A DNA stretch of 36,137 nucleotides from Mycobacterium sp. E740 (GCF_001672895.1 NZ_LZKP01000121.1:1-36137); one strand, 5' to 3'; counted from the stretch's first letter, positions 24,098 through 34,288 are shown. Notes: generated by a model from the letters alone, not told the origin. Numbers and translations: made by a program.

Positions 24098-25776
24098 TCA
24101 GATCTCGATCACCGTCGGCACGATCATCGGCTGACGGCGGTAGGTTTCGCCCACCCACTTGCCGACGGCCCGGCGAGTGGCCTGGGCGATGCGGTTGATG
24201 TCGGTCACCCGTTCGGCGGCAAGGGCTTCGAGGGCCTCGTCCACCTTGCGACCGGCCGGTTCCAGCGCTTTCGGGTCCTCGGAGAACCCGCGCGAATGCA
24301 GGTGCGGCGACGCCGCAGGCTTGCCGGTGCCCCGTTGGACGACGACGGTGACACCGATGAATCCCGAAGAGAGCGTGAGGCGCTCGCCGACCACCGCATC
24401 TCCCACGTCTCCACCGACCAGTCCGTCGACGAACATCTTGCCCGTCGGCACCGCTCCGGCGATCGACGCCCGGCCCGCCACCAGGTCGACGCTGACCCCG
24501 TTCTCGGCCAGCACGATGTTCTCCTCCGGCACCCCGGTGCGGGCCGCAAGCCCCGCGTTGGCCCGCAGCATCCGCCACGTGCCGTGCACCGGCATCACAT
24601 TGCGTGGCCGCACACCGTTGTAGAGGAACAGCAGCTCGCCGGCGTACGCATGACCGGAAACATGAACGCGTACATGCGCGTTCGTCACGACACGCGCACC
24701 GATCTTGGCCAACGCGTCGAGCACGCCGAAGATCGCTTCCTCGTTGCCCGGTATCTGCGACGACGACATGATGATGAGATCACCCGGCGTCAGCGTGATG
24801 CTGCGATGCTCACCGCGCGACATCCGCGACAGCGCCGCCATCGGCTCGCCCTGCGTTCCGGTGGTGACCAGCACGACCCGCTCGGGAGCCATCATCTCGG
24901 CGGCGCCGATGTCGATGATGTCGTCGTCATTGACCAACGTCAGGTAGCCGAGCTCCTTGGCAATGCCCATGTTTCGCACCATGGACCGGCCGACGAACGC
25001 CACCTTGCGGCCTAGCGCCACGGATGCGTCGATGATCTGTTGCACGCGGCCGACATTCGACGCGAAGCAGGCCACGATGACCCGGCCTTGAGCACCGCGG
25101 ATCAGCCGGTGCATGTTCGGTCCGATCTCGCTCTCGGACGGTCCGACGCCGGGGATCTCGGCGTTGGTCGAGTCGCACAGGAACAGGTCCACCCCGGCGT
25201 CGCCGAGTCGCGACATCCCGGGCAGGTCGGTGGGTTTGCCGTCGGGCGGTGACTGATCCAGCTTGATGTCACCGGTGTGCAGCACCGTGCCGGCGCCGGT
25301 GTGTATCGCGATCGCCAGGCAACCGGGTATCGAGTGGTTGACCGCGAAGTACTCGCATTCGAACACGCCGTGTCTCGAACTCTGGTTCTCGTCGACTTCC
25401 ACGAAGACCGGCTTGATCCGGTGCTCACGGCATTTCTCGGCCACGAGCGCGAGCGTGAATTTCGAGCCGACGACCGGGATGTCGTGTCGCAGCTTCAGCA
25501 GGTACGGGATCGCGCCGATGTGGTCCTCGTGCGCGTGGGTGAGCACCAGGGCCTCTACGTCGTCCAGGCGGTCTTCGACGAGGCGCAGGTCCGGCAGAAT
25601 CAGGTCGACGCCGGGCTCGTCGTGCGTCGGGAACAGCACTCCGCAGTCGACGATCAGCAGTCTGCCGAGATGCTCGAAAACGGTCATGTTGCGGCCGATT
25701 TCGCTGATCCCACCCAGCGCGGTGACCCGCAGTCCACCAGGGGCCAGCGGCCCCGGCGGGGTGAGTTCTTCGTTCA

Positions 25777-25777
<1 letters not shown>
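24098..25777 (-). CDS. rnj: Ribonuclease J
   Basis: A 559-aa metallo-beta-lactamase/beta-CASP ribonuclease with 5'-3' exo- and endonuclease activity, used in rRNA and mRNA processing. The metal motif is THAHEDHIG (H81, H83, D85, H86). Further family blocks are VDCGVLFPTHDEPGVDLILPD near the N terminus and, in the beta-CASP part, ATTGTQGEP-type residues (VLVTTGTQGEPMAAL) and VHVSGHA. The length equals that of the M. tuberculosis enzyme (Rv2752c). The GTG start at 25777 overlaps the dapA stop codon by one base, so the two are translationally coupled. Confidence 0.95.
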
Positions 25778-26703
<926 letters not shown>

Positions 26704-27456
26704 TCACGCTTCCGTGGCCAGAGGGGACGTGGCCACCTCGGTGCCGTCAGCCAGCGTCGAGATCTCGAAGTCGCCGAACACCTGCGGCGCGGTATCGACC
26801 AGTCGGCGCAGGCATTCGATGGCCAACCGGCGGATTTCCACGTCGGCGTGCTCACTGGCGCGCATCGCGATGAAGTGCCGCCACGCCCGGTAGTTGCCGG
26901 TGACGACGATTCGGGTCTCGGTGGCGTTCGGCAACACCGCCCGCGCCGCCTGACGGGCCTGCTTGCGGCGGAGCACAGCGTTCGGTTGATCGGCGAACTT
27001 GGCCTCGAGCCGGTCGAGTAGCTCTGAGTAGACCACCCGGCTGGCGTCGGCGGCGGCGGCGAAGATGTCGGTGAGCTCGGGGTCATCCTCGATGCCCGGC
27101 GGGACGACCACCTGGGCGTCGTGTTCGGGTACGTAGCGCTGCGACAGCTGCGAATAGGAGAAGTGGCGGTGCCGAATCAGTTCGTGCGTGCACGACCGCG
27201 AGATCCCGGTGATGTAGAACGAGACCGACGCGTGCTCGAGCACCGAGAAATGCCCGACGTCGATGATGTGGCGGATGTAGGCGGCGTTGGTGGCGGTGCG
27301 GGGATTCGGCTTCGACCAACTCTGGTAGCACGCGCGGCCGGCGAACTCGACCAGAGCGGGGCCGCCGTCAGCGTCGGTGCTCCACGGCACGTCGGGCGGC
27401 GGCATGAACTCCGTCTTGGCGATCAGTTGGACGCGCAGCGGCGTGGTCTCGGCCAC
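26704..27456 (-). CDS. thyX: Flavin-dependent thymidylate synthase ThyX
   Basis: A 250-aa FAD-dependent enzyme that methylates dUMP to dTMP using methylene-tetrahydrofolate and NADPH, releasing tetrahydrofolate. The signature RHRxxSxNxxSxR appears as [13 protein letters not shown] at 95-107, with Ser replacing the Asn as also seen in mycobacterial ThyX. It works as a tetramer. GTG 27456 is the likely start ([17 protein letters not shown]). The window also encodes the unrelated ThyA, so both thymidylate synthases are present. The 129-base region upstream is shared with the divergent DUF4193 gene. Confidence 0.95.
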   Translation of the reverse strand: MAETTPLRVQLIAKTEFMPPPDVPWSTDADGGPALVEFAGRACYQSWSKPNPRTATNAAYIRHIIDVGHFSVLEHASVSFYITGISRSCTHELIRHRHFSYSQLSQRYVPEHDAQVVVPPGIEDDPELTDIFAAAADASRVVYSELLDRLEAKFADQPNAVLRRKQARQAARAVLPNATETRIVVTGNYRAWRHFIAMRASEHADVEIRRLAIECLRRLVDTAPQVFGDFEISTLADGTEVATSPLATEA

Positions 27457-27523
27457 GGCTCACCCTAACGTGAGCGGCACTTGTCGAAGGCCGCTGCAAC
27501 CAGGTTTCAACGGTGCATCCGCA

Positions 27524-27551
27524 GGGAACAAAGCGAATCTCCATCGGCGTT
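27524..27551 (+). promoter_or_regulatory. ECF-type (SigE/SigH-like) promoter of the DUF4193 gene
   Basis: GGGAAC (27524-27529), an 18-base spacer and CGTT (27548-27551) match the mycobacterial ECF sigma consensus. The predicted start of transcription is about 27559, giving a leader of about 27 bases that contains the GAGAGGGAG ribosome site. The spacing is identical to the clgR promoter in this window. Which sigma factor uses it is not decided by the sequence. Confidence 0.55.
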
Positions 27552-27585
27552 ACTCAGGGACCGATCTCGAGAGGGAGTGTGATTG

Positions 27586-27888
27586 ATGGCTACCGATTAC
27601 GACGCACCCCGCGTCAAGGAAAGCGACGAGGCGGTCGACGAGTCACTCGAGGCGATCGCTACGCGCCGTCGCGGGCAGGCCGACGTGGCGGTGCTCGACG
27701 TCGACGACGGCGACCCGGTCGATTCGATCGACCTTCCGGACGTCGACCTGTCGGGTGAGGAACTCACTGTGCGGGTCATCCCGAAGCAGGCCGACGAGTT
27801 CACCTGCTCGAGCTGCTTTTTGGTGCAGCACCACAGCCGGCTAGCCCTGCAGTCCGGCGACCGGATGGTCTGCGCCGACTGCATTTGA
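27586..27888 (+). CDS. DUF4193 zinc-ribbon-like protein
   Basis: A 100-aa acidic protein. The N-terminal 65 residues are rich in D and E; the C-terminal part has two CxxC knuckles, FTCSSCFLV and MVCADCI, which probably bind zinc. DUF4193 is a conserved actinobacterial family of unknown function; several members are stress- or sigma-factor-associated. ATG 27586 is preceded by GGGAG at a good distance; the TTG one codon earlier is less likely. The gene has its own ECF-type promoter. It converges with the YcaQ-like gene, and a strong inverted repeat fills the gap. Confidence 0.88.
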   Translation: MATDYDAPRVKESDEAVDESLEAIATRRRGQADVAVLDVDDGDPVDSIDLPDVDLSGEELTVRVIPKQADEFTCSSCFLVQHHSRLALQSGDRMVCADCI

Positions 27889-27913
27889 GCGACGGCGGCG
27901 GCTGAGCGACGAC

Positions 27914-27977
27914 GCGCCGAGCGTGCAGCTATCGCGAAGATTCCACCGCTTTTTCGCAGTGAGCGCACGCTCGGCGC
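27914..27977. repeat. 13-bp perfect inverted repeat between convergent genes
   Basis: GCGCCGAGCGTGC (27914-27926) and GCACGCTCGGCGC (27965-27977) are perfect reverse complements separated by 38 bases. A smaller nested pair GCGAA/TTCGC (27934-27938 and 27953-27957) lies inside, with a T4 run. The whole element sits in the 97-base gap between two convergent stops. It could be a bidirectional terminator or a copy of a dispersed mycobacterial palindromic repeat. Confidence 0.75.
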
Positions 27978-27985
27978 TACGGGCC

Positions 27986-29197
27986 TCAGACGGCGGCGCG
28001 GAGTGCACGCGCCAAATCGCCATTGTCGGCGACCGCCACATCTGCAAGTCCGAGCCACGACGCCATCGAGCGCAACTCACTCGCCAACGCCTGCGCCACT
28101 CGCGACGGCTGTCGACCGGGCTCGGCGAACGCGCCGATGACGTGCAATACGCCCGCCGACCGATCTGCCTTCAGATCGACCCGGCCCACCAATTCCCCGT
28201 CGAGCAGGAACGGCCAGACGTAATACCCGTACCGTCGCTTGTCCGCAGGCACGTAGATCTCAATGCGGTAGTGGAAATCGAACAACCGCTCCACCCGCGG
28301 CCGGAAGAAGATCAGCGGATCGAACGGACACAACAGCGCCGTCCCGCGGTCCTGCCGCGGCACGATCTGGCCGGCCCGCAGATACGCCGGCGCCGCCCAA
28401 CCGTCGACCTCCACCGGTTCGAGTTCCCCGTCGGCGACCAGCTTCGCGATCGCCGGCTTGGCCTGTCCGGGCGACAACCGGAAATAGTCGCGGATGTCCG
28501 GCTCGGTCCCGACACCGAGAGCGCCGGCCGCGCGCAGCACCAGCTCGCGCACCGCCTCCTCGTCGTCGACCTCGCGCGCCAACACCTCGGCCGGCAGCAC
28601 CCGCTCGGCGAGGTCGTAATACCGGGCGAAACCGACCCGGGTGGCCGTCGCGAACACTCCCGACGACCACAACGCCTCGGTCACCCACTTCGTGTCGCTG
28701 CGGTTCCACCACGGCCCCTTCTGACCGCGCTGCTCAGCGCCGAGGTGCGCCGCGATCTGCCCGGCCGTTGACGGCCCCAACTCACCCACGGCGGCGACGA
28801 TGTCGTCGGCCAACTTCGCGTTCTTCTGGACGATCGCCCTGCCCCACCGGCCGTGCGTGTACTCGCGCATCCGCCAGCGCAGCAGCGGCCAGTCCTCGAC
28901 GGCCATCAGCGCCGCCTCGTGCGCCCAGTACTCGACCAGCAGCCGCGGGGACCGCGCGGAATGGCTCCACGCCGCCCGGTCGAGCACCTCGCGGTCGTAC
29001 GGCCCGAACCGGCTGAACACGGGCGCATAGTGCGCGCGCACCGAGACCGACACCGAGTCCAGCTGCAGCACCTGGATCCGCGAGATCAGCCTGCGCAGGT
29101 GCGCCCGCGTGACGGGCCCAGTCGGCTTCGCCTCGGCGAAGCCCTGCGCCGCGACGGCGACCCGTCGCGCTTGAACGGCCGTGAGTTTCGTCGGCAC
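27986..29197 (-). CDS. YcaQ/AlkX-like winged-helix DNA glycosylase family protein
   Basis: A 403-aa winged helix-turn-helix (HTH_42) protein. The N-terminal block LISRIQVLQLDSVSVSVRAHYAPVFSRFGPYD carries the Q-x-D motif (Q45, D47) that is catalytic in YcaQ, an enzyme that unhooks DNA interstrand crosslinks. Later WAHEA, LVGRVDLKADR and the C-terminal LASELRSMASWLGL are family-typical. A DNA-repair role against alkylation or crosslinks is likely from the family, but the substrate is not proven. I chose GTG 29197 (MPTKLTAVQARRVA); the 22 codons upstream look non-coding. Confidence 0.83.
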   Translation of the reverse strand: MPTKLTAVQARRVAVAAQGFAEAKPTGPVTRAHLRRLISRIQVLQLDSVSVSVRAHYAPVFSRFGPYDREVLDRAAWSHSARSPRLLVEYWAHEAALMAVEDWPLLRWRMREYTHGRWGRAIVQKNAKLADDIVAAVGELGPSTAGQIAAHLGAEQRGQKGPWWNRSDTKWVTEALWSSGVFATATRVGFARYYDLAERVLPAEVLAREVDDEEAVRELVLRAAGALGVGTEPDIRDYFRLSPGQAKPAIAKLVADGELEPVEVDGWAAPAYLRAGQIVPRQDRGTALLCPFDPLIFFRPRVERLFDFHYRIEIYVPADKRRYGYYVWPFLLDGELVGRVDLKADRSAGVLHVIGAFAEPGRQPSRVAQALASELRSMASWLGLADVAVADNGDLARALRAAV

Positions 29198-29300
29198 CCT
29201 GCCATCGTGCCCGACACGACCGACACCACTCAGGCGCGCCGGTACCCGCCGCGCCGCCAGCACACGACAACATGTCTCTCGCTATTCACACCAATCAACG

Positions 29301-29335
29301 TTTTGCAGGCAAAGTACGAGTGAAGGTCTGCAAAA
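29301..29335. repeat. Inverted repeat in the AT-rich gap before the YcaQ-like gene
   Basis: TTTTGCAG (29301-29308) and CTGCAAAA (29328-29335) are perfect reverse complements 19 bases apart. They lie in the 168-base gap between the dfrA stop and the start of the YcaQ-like gene, in a stretch clearly less GC-rich than its surroundings. It could be an operator for the YcaQ-like gene or part of a terminator for thyA-dfrA. Nothing else is recognisable in this gap. Confidence 0.45.
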
Positions 29336-29365
29336 GGTCGATAGATGTGACTGCCGTTGCGGATT

Positions 29366-29848
29366 TCAGGCGCGCCGGTAGCTGTAGAACCGGTAGCGCA
29401 ACCCCGAGACGCTGGTGAGCCAGTCCCCCGCCGCGCCGATCCAGCTTTCGTCGAGCACCGGCGCCATCACGTCGTCGTCCTGCCGCGGCAGGTCCATCTC
29501 GACCTCGGTGACCTCGCATCGGGTGGCGAGCGGCATGGCGGCCGCGTAGACCTGCGCCCCGCCGATCACCCATGTCGGGTCATCGGTCAGCGCGCCGTCG
29601 AGCGCCTCCAGAACCTCTGCTCCCTCGGCCGTGAAATCCGGTCGGCGGGTGAGCACGATGTTGCGCCGTCCCGGGAGCGGGCGCACCTTGGCCGGCAGCG
29701 ACTCCCACGTCAGCCGGCCCATCACCACCGCATGGCCCATCGTGAGTTCCTTGAACCGCGCCTGATCCTCCGGGAGCCGCCACGGGATGCCGCCGTCGCG
29801 GCCGATGATCCCGGAGCTCGACTGGGCCCAGATCAGCCCGACGCTCAT
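29366..29848 (-). CDS. dfrA: Dihydrofolate reductase
   Basis: A 160-aa single-domain enzyme that reduces dihydrofolate with [38 protein letters not shown] contains the IPWxLPED active-site segment with the catalytic Asp. [14 protein letters not shown] and WVIGGAQVY form the cofactor site, and YRFYSYRR ends the fold. It regenerates the folate oxidised by ThyA, encoded immediately upstream and joined by an ATGA overlap. The position and length match M. tuberculosis Rv2763c. Confidence 0.96.
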   Translation of the reverse strand: MSVGLIWAQSSSGIIGRDGGIPWRLPEDQARFKELTMGHAVVMGRLTWESLPAKVRPLPGRRNIVLTRRPDFTAEGAEVLEALDGALTDDPTWVIGGAQVYAAAMPLATRCEVTEVEMDLPRQDDDVMAPVLDESWIGAAGDWLTSVSGLRYRFYSYRRA

Positions 29849-30645
29849 ACCGCGACAGGCGCTTTGATCGCCGGATGCGGATCGTAGTTGAGGATCGCGA
29901 TGTCTTCGTACGTGTAGTCGAAAATCGAATCCCTCGGCGCCAGAACGAGTTCCGGATACGGGCGCGGATCGCGGCTGAGTTGTTCGGCGACCTGTTCGAC
30001 GTGGTTGTCGTAGATGTGGCAGTCGCCGCCGGTCCAGATGAACTCGCCGACGTCGAGCCCGGCCTGGGCGGCCATCATATGGGTGAGCAACGCGTAGCTG
30101 GCGATGTTGAACGGCACCCCGAGGAACAGATCGGCGCTTCGCTGGTAGAGCTGACACGAGAGCCTGCCGTCGGCCACATAGAACTGGAAGAACGCATGGC
30201 ACGGCGGCAGCGCCATCTGCGGGATCTCGCCGACGTTCCACGCCGAGACGATGTTGCGCCGCGAGTCCGGGTCCGACTTCAGCAGCTCCACCGCCGCACT
30301 GATCTGGTCGATGTGTCCGCCCGACGGCGTCGGCCACGACCGCCACTGCACCCCGTAAACCGGGCCGAGATCGCCTGTCTCACTTGCCCATTCGTCCCAG
30401 ATGGTCACGCCGTGCTCCTGCAGCCAGCGCACGTTCGAGTCGCCGCGCAGGAACCACAGCAGCTCGTAGACGATCGACTTGGTGTGCACCTTCTTGGTGG
30501 TGATCAGCGGGAAACCGGCCGCGAGGTCGTAGCGCATCTGGTGGCCGAACAAGCTGCGGGTGCCGGTTCCGGTGCGGTCCGATTTCGGCGTCCCCCGCTC
30601 CGTCACCATCCGCAGGAGATCCTCGTAGGGCGTGGCGATCGGCAC
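29845..30645 (-). CDS. thyA: Thymidylate synthase ThyA
   Basis: A 266-aa classical thymidylate synthase. It methylates dUMP with methylene-tetrahydrofolate and leaves dihydrofolate for DfrA. The catalytic cysteine is C149 in [12 protein letters not shown]. The phosphate-binding SDSRRNIV-like block ([13 protein letters not shown]) and the N-terminal [18 protein letters not shown] are intact. GTG 30645 ([11 protein letters not shown]) gives the standard length; the frame runs 57 codons further across the divergent hydrolase promoter without family similarity. It is cotranscribed with dfrA. Confidence 0.96.
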   Translation of the reverse strand: MPIATPYEDLLRMVTERGTPKSDRTGTGTRSLFGHQMRYDLAAGFPLITTKKVHTKSIVYELLWFLRGDSNVRWLQEHGVTIWDEWASETGDLGPVYGVQWRSWPTPSGGHIDQISAAVELLKSDPDSRRNIVSAWNVGEIPQMALPPCHAFFQFYVADGRLSCQLYQRSADLFLGVPFNIASYALLTHMMAAQAGLDVGEFIWTGGDCHIYDNHVEQVAEQLSRDPRPYPELVLAPRDSIFDYTYEDIAILNYDPHPAIKAPVAV

Positions 30646-30688
30646 GCCGCCAAGCTTACGTCCAGAGCCGGCGAGTAGAACGGAAGCC

Positions 30689-31429
30689 ATGCCGAGCATC
30701 TCCGCGACCGTCACCACCGCCGACGGCACCTGCCCCGTCACCCTGCACACCCCGAACGGCACCGGGCCGTGGACCGGCGTCGTGATGTACGTCGACGCCG
30801 GCGGGGTGCGCGACACCTTCCAGGAGATGGCGGCCCGACTTGCCGGGTTCGGCCACGCCGTGCTCCTTCCGGACGTGTACTACCGCCACGGCGACTGGCA
30901 ACCGTTCGACATGAAGACCGCCTTCACCGACGCCACGGAGCGCAAGCGGCTGTTCGGGATGATCTCCTCCATCACCCCCGACATGATGGCCGGCGACGCC
31001 GCCGCGTTCTTCGACTTCCTCGCCGGCCGGCCCGAGGTAAAGGGCGACGCGTTCGGCGTGTGCGGCTACTGCATGGGCGGCCGGACCTCGGTCATCGTGT
31101 CCGGCCGGGTACCCGACCGAGTTGCCGCGGCGGGCTCGTTCCACGCGAGCGGACTCGTCACCGACGATCCGAGCAGCCCACACCTGCTCGCCGAGCACAT
31201 CAAGGCCACCGTGTACGTCGCGGGCGCCAAGAACGACCACGGCTTCACGCGTGCAGACGCCGAAACTCTCGACAAGGCGCTGACCGCGGCCGACGTCGCC
31301 CACACCGTGGAGTTCTATCCCGCCGGGCACGGGTTCGCGGTGCCCGACAACGCGCCGTACGACGAAGAGGCCGCCGAACGGCACTGGATCGCACTCCAGG
31401 AGCTGTTCGAGTCCGCACTGCCGAATTGA
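30689..31429 (+). CDS. Dienelactone hydrolase family protein (Rv2765-type)
   Basis: A 246-aa alpha/beta-hydrolase of the dienelactone hydrolase family. The nucleophile is Cys128 in GYCMGG, the family's Cys variant of the serine elbow. Asp183 (GAKNDHGF) and His214 (PAGHGFAV) complete the triad. Residues about 85-105 ([19 protein letters not shown]) form the usual helical insert. The true substrate in mycobacteria is unknown. ATG 30689 gives [13 protein letters not shown], a normal family start. It is divergent from thyA with 43 bases between start codons. Confidence 0.88.
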   Translation: MPSISATVTTADGTCPVTLHTPNGTGPWTGVVMYVDAGGVRDTFQEMAARLAGFGHAVLLPDVYYRHGDWQPFDMKTAFTDATERKRLFGMISSITPDMMAGDAAAFFDFLAGRPEVKGDAFGVCGYCMGGRTSVIVSGRVPDRVAAAGSFHASGLVTDDPSSPHLLAEHIKATVYVAGAKNDHGFTRADAETLDKALTAADVAHTVEFYPAGHGFAVPDNAPYDEEAAERHWIALQELFESALPN

Positions 31430-31462
31430 CGGCGCACCCCCCACATACGCGACGATGAACCG

Positions 31463-32386
31463 ATGTACGACATAGACACCGGCGACGAGAGCGACTCCGA
31501 CGAGGCCGGTTTCCGCATCGATCCCGTGCTCGCCCGCAGCTGGCTGCTGGTCAACGGCGCGCAGTACGAGCGCTTCGCCCCGGCGGTGCGCTCGCGCGCC
31601 GACATCGTCGTACTCGACATCGAGGACGCGGTCGCTCCGAAGGACAAGGTCGCCGCCCGTGACAACGTGGTGCGCTGGCTGGACGAGGGCCATACCGACT
31701 GGGTCCGCGTGAACGGATTCGGCACGGCATGGTGGGCCGATGATCTCGACGCGCTCGCCAAGACTTCCGTCGGCGGAGTGATGCTGGCGATGGTCGAGTC
31801 CGTCGACCACGTCACCGAGACCGCCAAACGGCTGCCGAACATCCCCATCGTCGCCTTGGTTGAGACGGCCAGAGGCCTGGAGCGCATCACCGAAATCGCC
31901 GCTGCCAAAGGGACTTTCCGGCTGGCGTTCGGTATCGGCGACTTCCGGCGTGACACCGGCTTCGGCGAGAACCCGACCACCCTGGCCTACGCGCGCTCAC
32001 GATTCACGATCGCGGCGAAGGCCGCCCACCTGCCCAGTGCCATCGACGGTCCGACAGTCGGGTCGAGCGCGCGCAAGCTCAGCGAGGCCACCGAGGTGTC
32101 GGCGGAGTTCGGGATGACCGGCAAGATCTGCCTGACGCCCGAGCAGTGCGGCACCGTGAACGAGGGACTGTCTCCGTCACCCGAGGAAATCGCCTGGGCC
32201 AAGGAGTTTTTCACCGAGTTCGAACGTGACGGCGGCGAGATCCGCAACGGCTCGGACCTGCCCCGCATCGCGCGGGCGAACAAGATCCTCGAACTGGCGC
32301 GCGCATACGGCATCGAGGTGTCGGAGTTCGACGACGTCGACGATCCGGCGCACATCCCGGCGCCCTCGGACACCTACCACTACTGA
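31463..32386 (+). CDS. HpcH/HpaI aldolase / citrate-lyase-beta (CitE-like) family protein
   Basis: A 307-aa TIM-barrel enzyme of the CitE-like family, which makes or splits CoA thioesters such as malyl- or citramalyl-CoA. Motifs: RSWLLVNGAQYERFAPAVRSRADIVVLDIEDAVAP (metal-binding Glu/Asp), VRVNGFGTAWWADDL, ALVETARGL (active-site Glu) and LAFGIGDFRRD. Single-gene mycobacterial CitE-like proteins act without the other citrate-lyase subunits. It starts at ATG 31463, 33 bases after the dienelactone hydrolase. It ends by overlapping the stop of the convergent membrane gene by 7 bases. Confidence 0.85.
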   Translation: MYDIDTGDESDSDEAGFRIDPVLARSWLLVNGAQYERFAPAVRSRADIVVLDIEDAVAPKDKVAARDNVVRWLDEGHTDWVRVNGFGTAWWADDLDALAKTSVGGVMLAMVESVDHVTETAKRLPNIPIVALVETARGLERITEIAAAKGTFRLAFGIGDFRRDTGFGENPTTLAYARSRFTIAAKAAHLPSAIDGPTVGSSARKLSEATEVSAEFGMTGKICLTPEQCGTVNEGLSPSPEEIAWAKEFFTEFERDGGEIRNGSDLPRIARANKILELARAYGIEVSEFDDVDDPAHIPAPSDTYHY

Positions 32387-32838
32387 GCGTTACGACGCCT
32401 GTGCAGCAGCATCTGCAGTGACCGCAGCAATCCGCGCGCGGCGTAGATGCCGGCGACCACGGTCGCGAGGATCATCACGATGAACATCAGCAGCCAGTTC
32501 GTCCTGCTGTGGTCGACGTTCCACCACACGATGGTGAACAGGATCGCGCAGATGAACACCACGATGTCGCGCCAGTTCCCGCGATAAGACAGCGCCGCCA
32601 GTCGCAGGTCGCGACTGCGCTCCGCGGCGCTGACCATGTCTTCGATGCGGTGGTCGATGCTCTCCTTGAGCCTCGCCCTGAGCTCGGGTTGGTCGTCGGG
32701 GATACGGTCCAGCAGGTCCATGTCCTTGGCGATCATCCCGCGGAGGTCAGGTCCGCGCACATTGCCTGCGGCGATCCCGAGTAGTGCCCCGCCAGCGAGT
32801 GGCGCGGCCCCCAAGGCAACTTCGGCGATTCCTGGCAT
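32380..32838 (-). CDS. Small two-span membrane protein of unknown function
   Basis: A 152-aa protein starting at ATG 32838 behind a near-perfect AAGGAGG ribosome site. An alanine/glycine-rich, moderately hydrophobic N terminus (about 5-25) is followed by a charged helical middle part (DLLDRIPDDQPELRARLKESIDHRIEDMVSAAERSRDLR). Two adjacent membrane spans (about 93-112 and 115-136) and a basic tail MLLHRRRNAQ end the chain. I do not recognise the family. The long frame upstream of the chosen start lies over the neighbouring SDR and is a shadow. Confidence 0.75.
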   Translation of the reverse strand: MPGIAEVALGAAPLAGGALLGIAAGNVRGPDLRGMIAKDMDLLDRIPDDQPELRARLKESIDHRIEDMVSAAERSRDLRLAALSYRGNWRDIVVFICAILFTIVWWNVDHSRTNWLLMFIVMILATVVAGIYAARGLLRSLQMLLHRRRNAQ

Positions 32839-32926
32839 CAGTCCTCCTTCAGTGTCGCGGCCAGCAGCTTTTGTACCGCATTGACGGCGCCGGCGGAAGC
32901 GGCCGGCCAACCGCGCGGTCGTGGCG

Positions 32927-33700
32927 CTATTGCGCCAGGAATCCGCCGTCGACGGGCAATACCGCGCCGGTGACGAACGACGCTTCGTCGGAGGCCAGAA
33001 AAGCGATGGCGCTGGCGACCTCAGCCGGTTCACCAAGGCGGCCCATCGGGTGCATGCGCTGGATGTCAGCGAGGTACTCCGAGCCGCCCGGCTCCTCCGG
33101 AAGCCGGTTGACCCGCTCTGTTCGAATCGTCCCCGGCGCAACGGCGTTCACCCTGATGCCGCGGTCAGCCCACTCGACCGCCAGGTGCTTGGTCAGTCCG
33201 GTAGCGACGAACTTGGCCGGTCCGTAGGCTGCCTGACGCTTTTGGCCGGCCAGTCCCGAGATCGAAGAGAGGCACACGATGGCACCACCACCTGTCGACA
33301 CCATCGCTTCGATGGCGAATTTGCAGGTGAGGAACATGCCGCGGCCATCGATCGCCATGACTTCGTCCCAGCCGGCGGCCGTCACCTCCATCGCGTCGCC
33401 GAGCGGGATGATGCCGGCGTTGGCGACGAGCACGTCGAGCCGTCCGAAACGATCGACTGCGCTCGCAATCATCCGCTGCGCATCCTCTTCGACCGAGACA
33501 TCGCCGACGACTGTCTCGACTTCGGCACCGCTGCGCCGCAACTCCTCAGCCAGCCCAAGCAGCGGTTCACGTTGAACGTCGGTCACGATGAGACGTGCAC
33601 CCTCGCGGGCAAAGACCTCGGCGGTCGCCCTCCCGATGCCCATCGCCGCCCCGGTGATCACCGCCGACTTGCCGAGGAGACGTCCACATCCTTGGGTCAC
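32927..33700 (-). CDS. Short-chain dehydrogenase/reductase with an Asp in place of the tetrad Asn
   Basis: A 257-aa classical SDR: cofactor motif TGAAMGIG (16-23), NAG at 94-96, catalytic S146, Y159 and K163. In the usual N-x-x-G motif the sequence is AIDGRG, so the tetrad Asn is D118. Acidic residues (VTDVQ) after the second strand suggest NAD(H) rather than NADP(H). I chose GTG 33700 because GGAGAAAG lies just upstream; the frame is open 16 codons further. By position it may correspond to M. tuberculosis Rv2766c, though that link is uncertain. The substrate is unknown. Confidence 0.87.
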   Translation of the reverse strand: MTQGCGRLLGKSAVITGAAMGIGRATAEVFAREGARLIVTDVQREPLLGLAEELRRSGAEVETVVGDVSVEEDAQRMIASAVDRFGRLDVLVANAGIIPLGDAMEVTAAGWDEVMAIDGRGMFLTCKFAIEAMVSTGGGAIVCLSSISGLAGQKRQAAYGPAKFVATGLTKHLAVEWADRGIRVNAVAPGTIRTERVNRLPEEPGGSEYLADIQRMHPMGRLGEPAEVASAIAFLASDEASFVTGAVLPVDGGFLAQ

Positions 33701-33832
33701 AGCTTTCTCCGAATCCGCCGCAGGAACGGGTTCGCCACAGGCGGGCACCCTCGTCGACCTCGAACAGTGCCAGGGATACAGCGCTTCGGCCGCGATAATC
33801 GGCTGATTGGTGTGGAGCGTCGTGGACCCGGG

Positions 33833-34288
33833 CTATCCCATCAGCCGAGCGGCGACCGTTGCGCCGAGGTTCCAGCACCCTTCGACATCGGCTTTGGTCG
33901 GTTTGCCTGACACGACCACGGTCTGCGCGACACGCTCCCACCCCAACCCTGCGGTGATTCCGTCGAGGGCACGCTCGGCACCTTCGGTGCCCTGGTTGCC
34001 GTGCAAATAGACGCCGAACGGTCGGCCGGCGGCGGTATCGAGCAGCTGATAGTACGACTGATCGAACGCGTGTTTGAGAGCGCCCGAGATGTACCCGAGG
34101 TTCACCGGGGTGCCCAACACGTAGCCGTCGGCCTCCAGCATCTCGACCGGCGAGACGATGAGTGCCGGGCGGCGGATGACCTCCACGCCTTCGATCTCCG
34201 GATCGGTCGCACCGGCCACCACCGCCTCGAACATCTCCTGGCAATGCGGCGACGGGGTGTGGTGCACGACGAGCAGTGTCTTGCTCAT
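33833..34288 (-). CDS. Flavodoxin-like / NAD(P)H-dependent FMN reductase-like protein (Rv2771c-type)
   Basis: A 151-aa single-domain flavodoxin fold. MSKTLLVVHHTPSPHCQEMFEAVVAGA supplies the phosphate-binding loop of FMN, and ADGYVLGTPVNLGYISGALKHAFDQSYY the isoalloxazine-binding segment. It probably carries or reduces FMN or quinones; the partner is unknown. It starts at ATG 34288 in an ATGA overlap with the upstream TPR-like gene, so it is the third gene of a dapB-led operon. The 132 bases downstream of it, before the SDR start, hold nothing recognised. Confidence 0.83.
   Translation of the reverse strand: MSKTLLVVHHTPSPHCQEMFEAVVAGATDPEIEGVEVIRRPALIVSPVEMLEADGYVLGTPVNLGYISGALKHAFDQSYYQLLDTAAGRPFGVYLHGNQGTEGAERALDGITAGLGWERVAQTVVVSGKPTKADVEGCWNLGATVAARLMG

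Noticed and set aside
32839..33141. N-terminal extension of the small membrane protein
   Set aside because: This stretch lies over the SDR coding region in another frame and has no similarity to the protein; a near-perfect ribosome site precedes ATG 32838.
33701..33832. Possible small gene or promoter between the flavodoxin-like gene and the SDR
   Set aside because: Short frames here have no ribosome site or conserved pattern; nothing could be supported.
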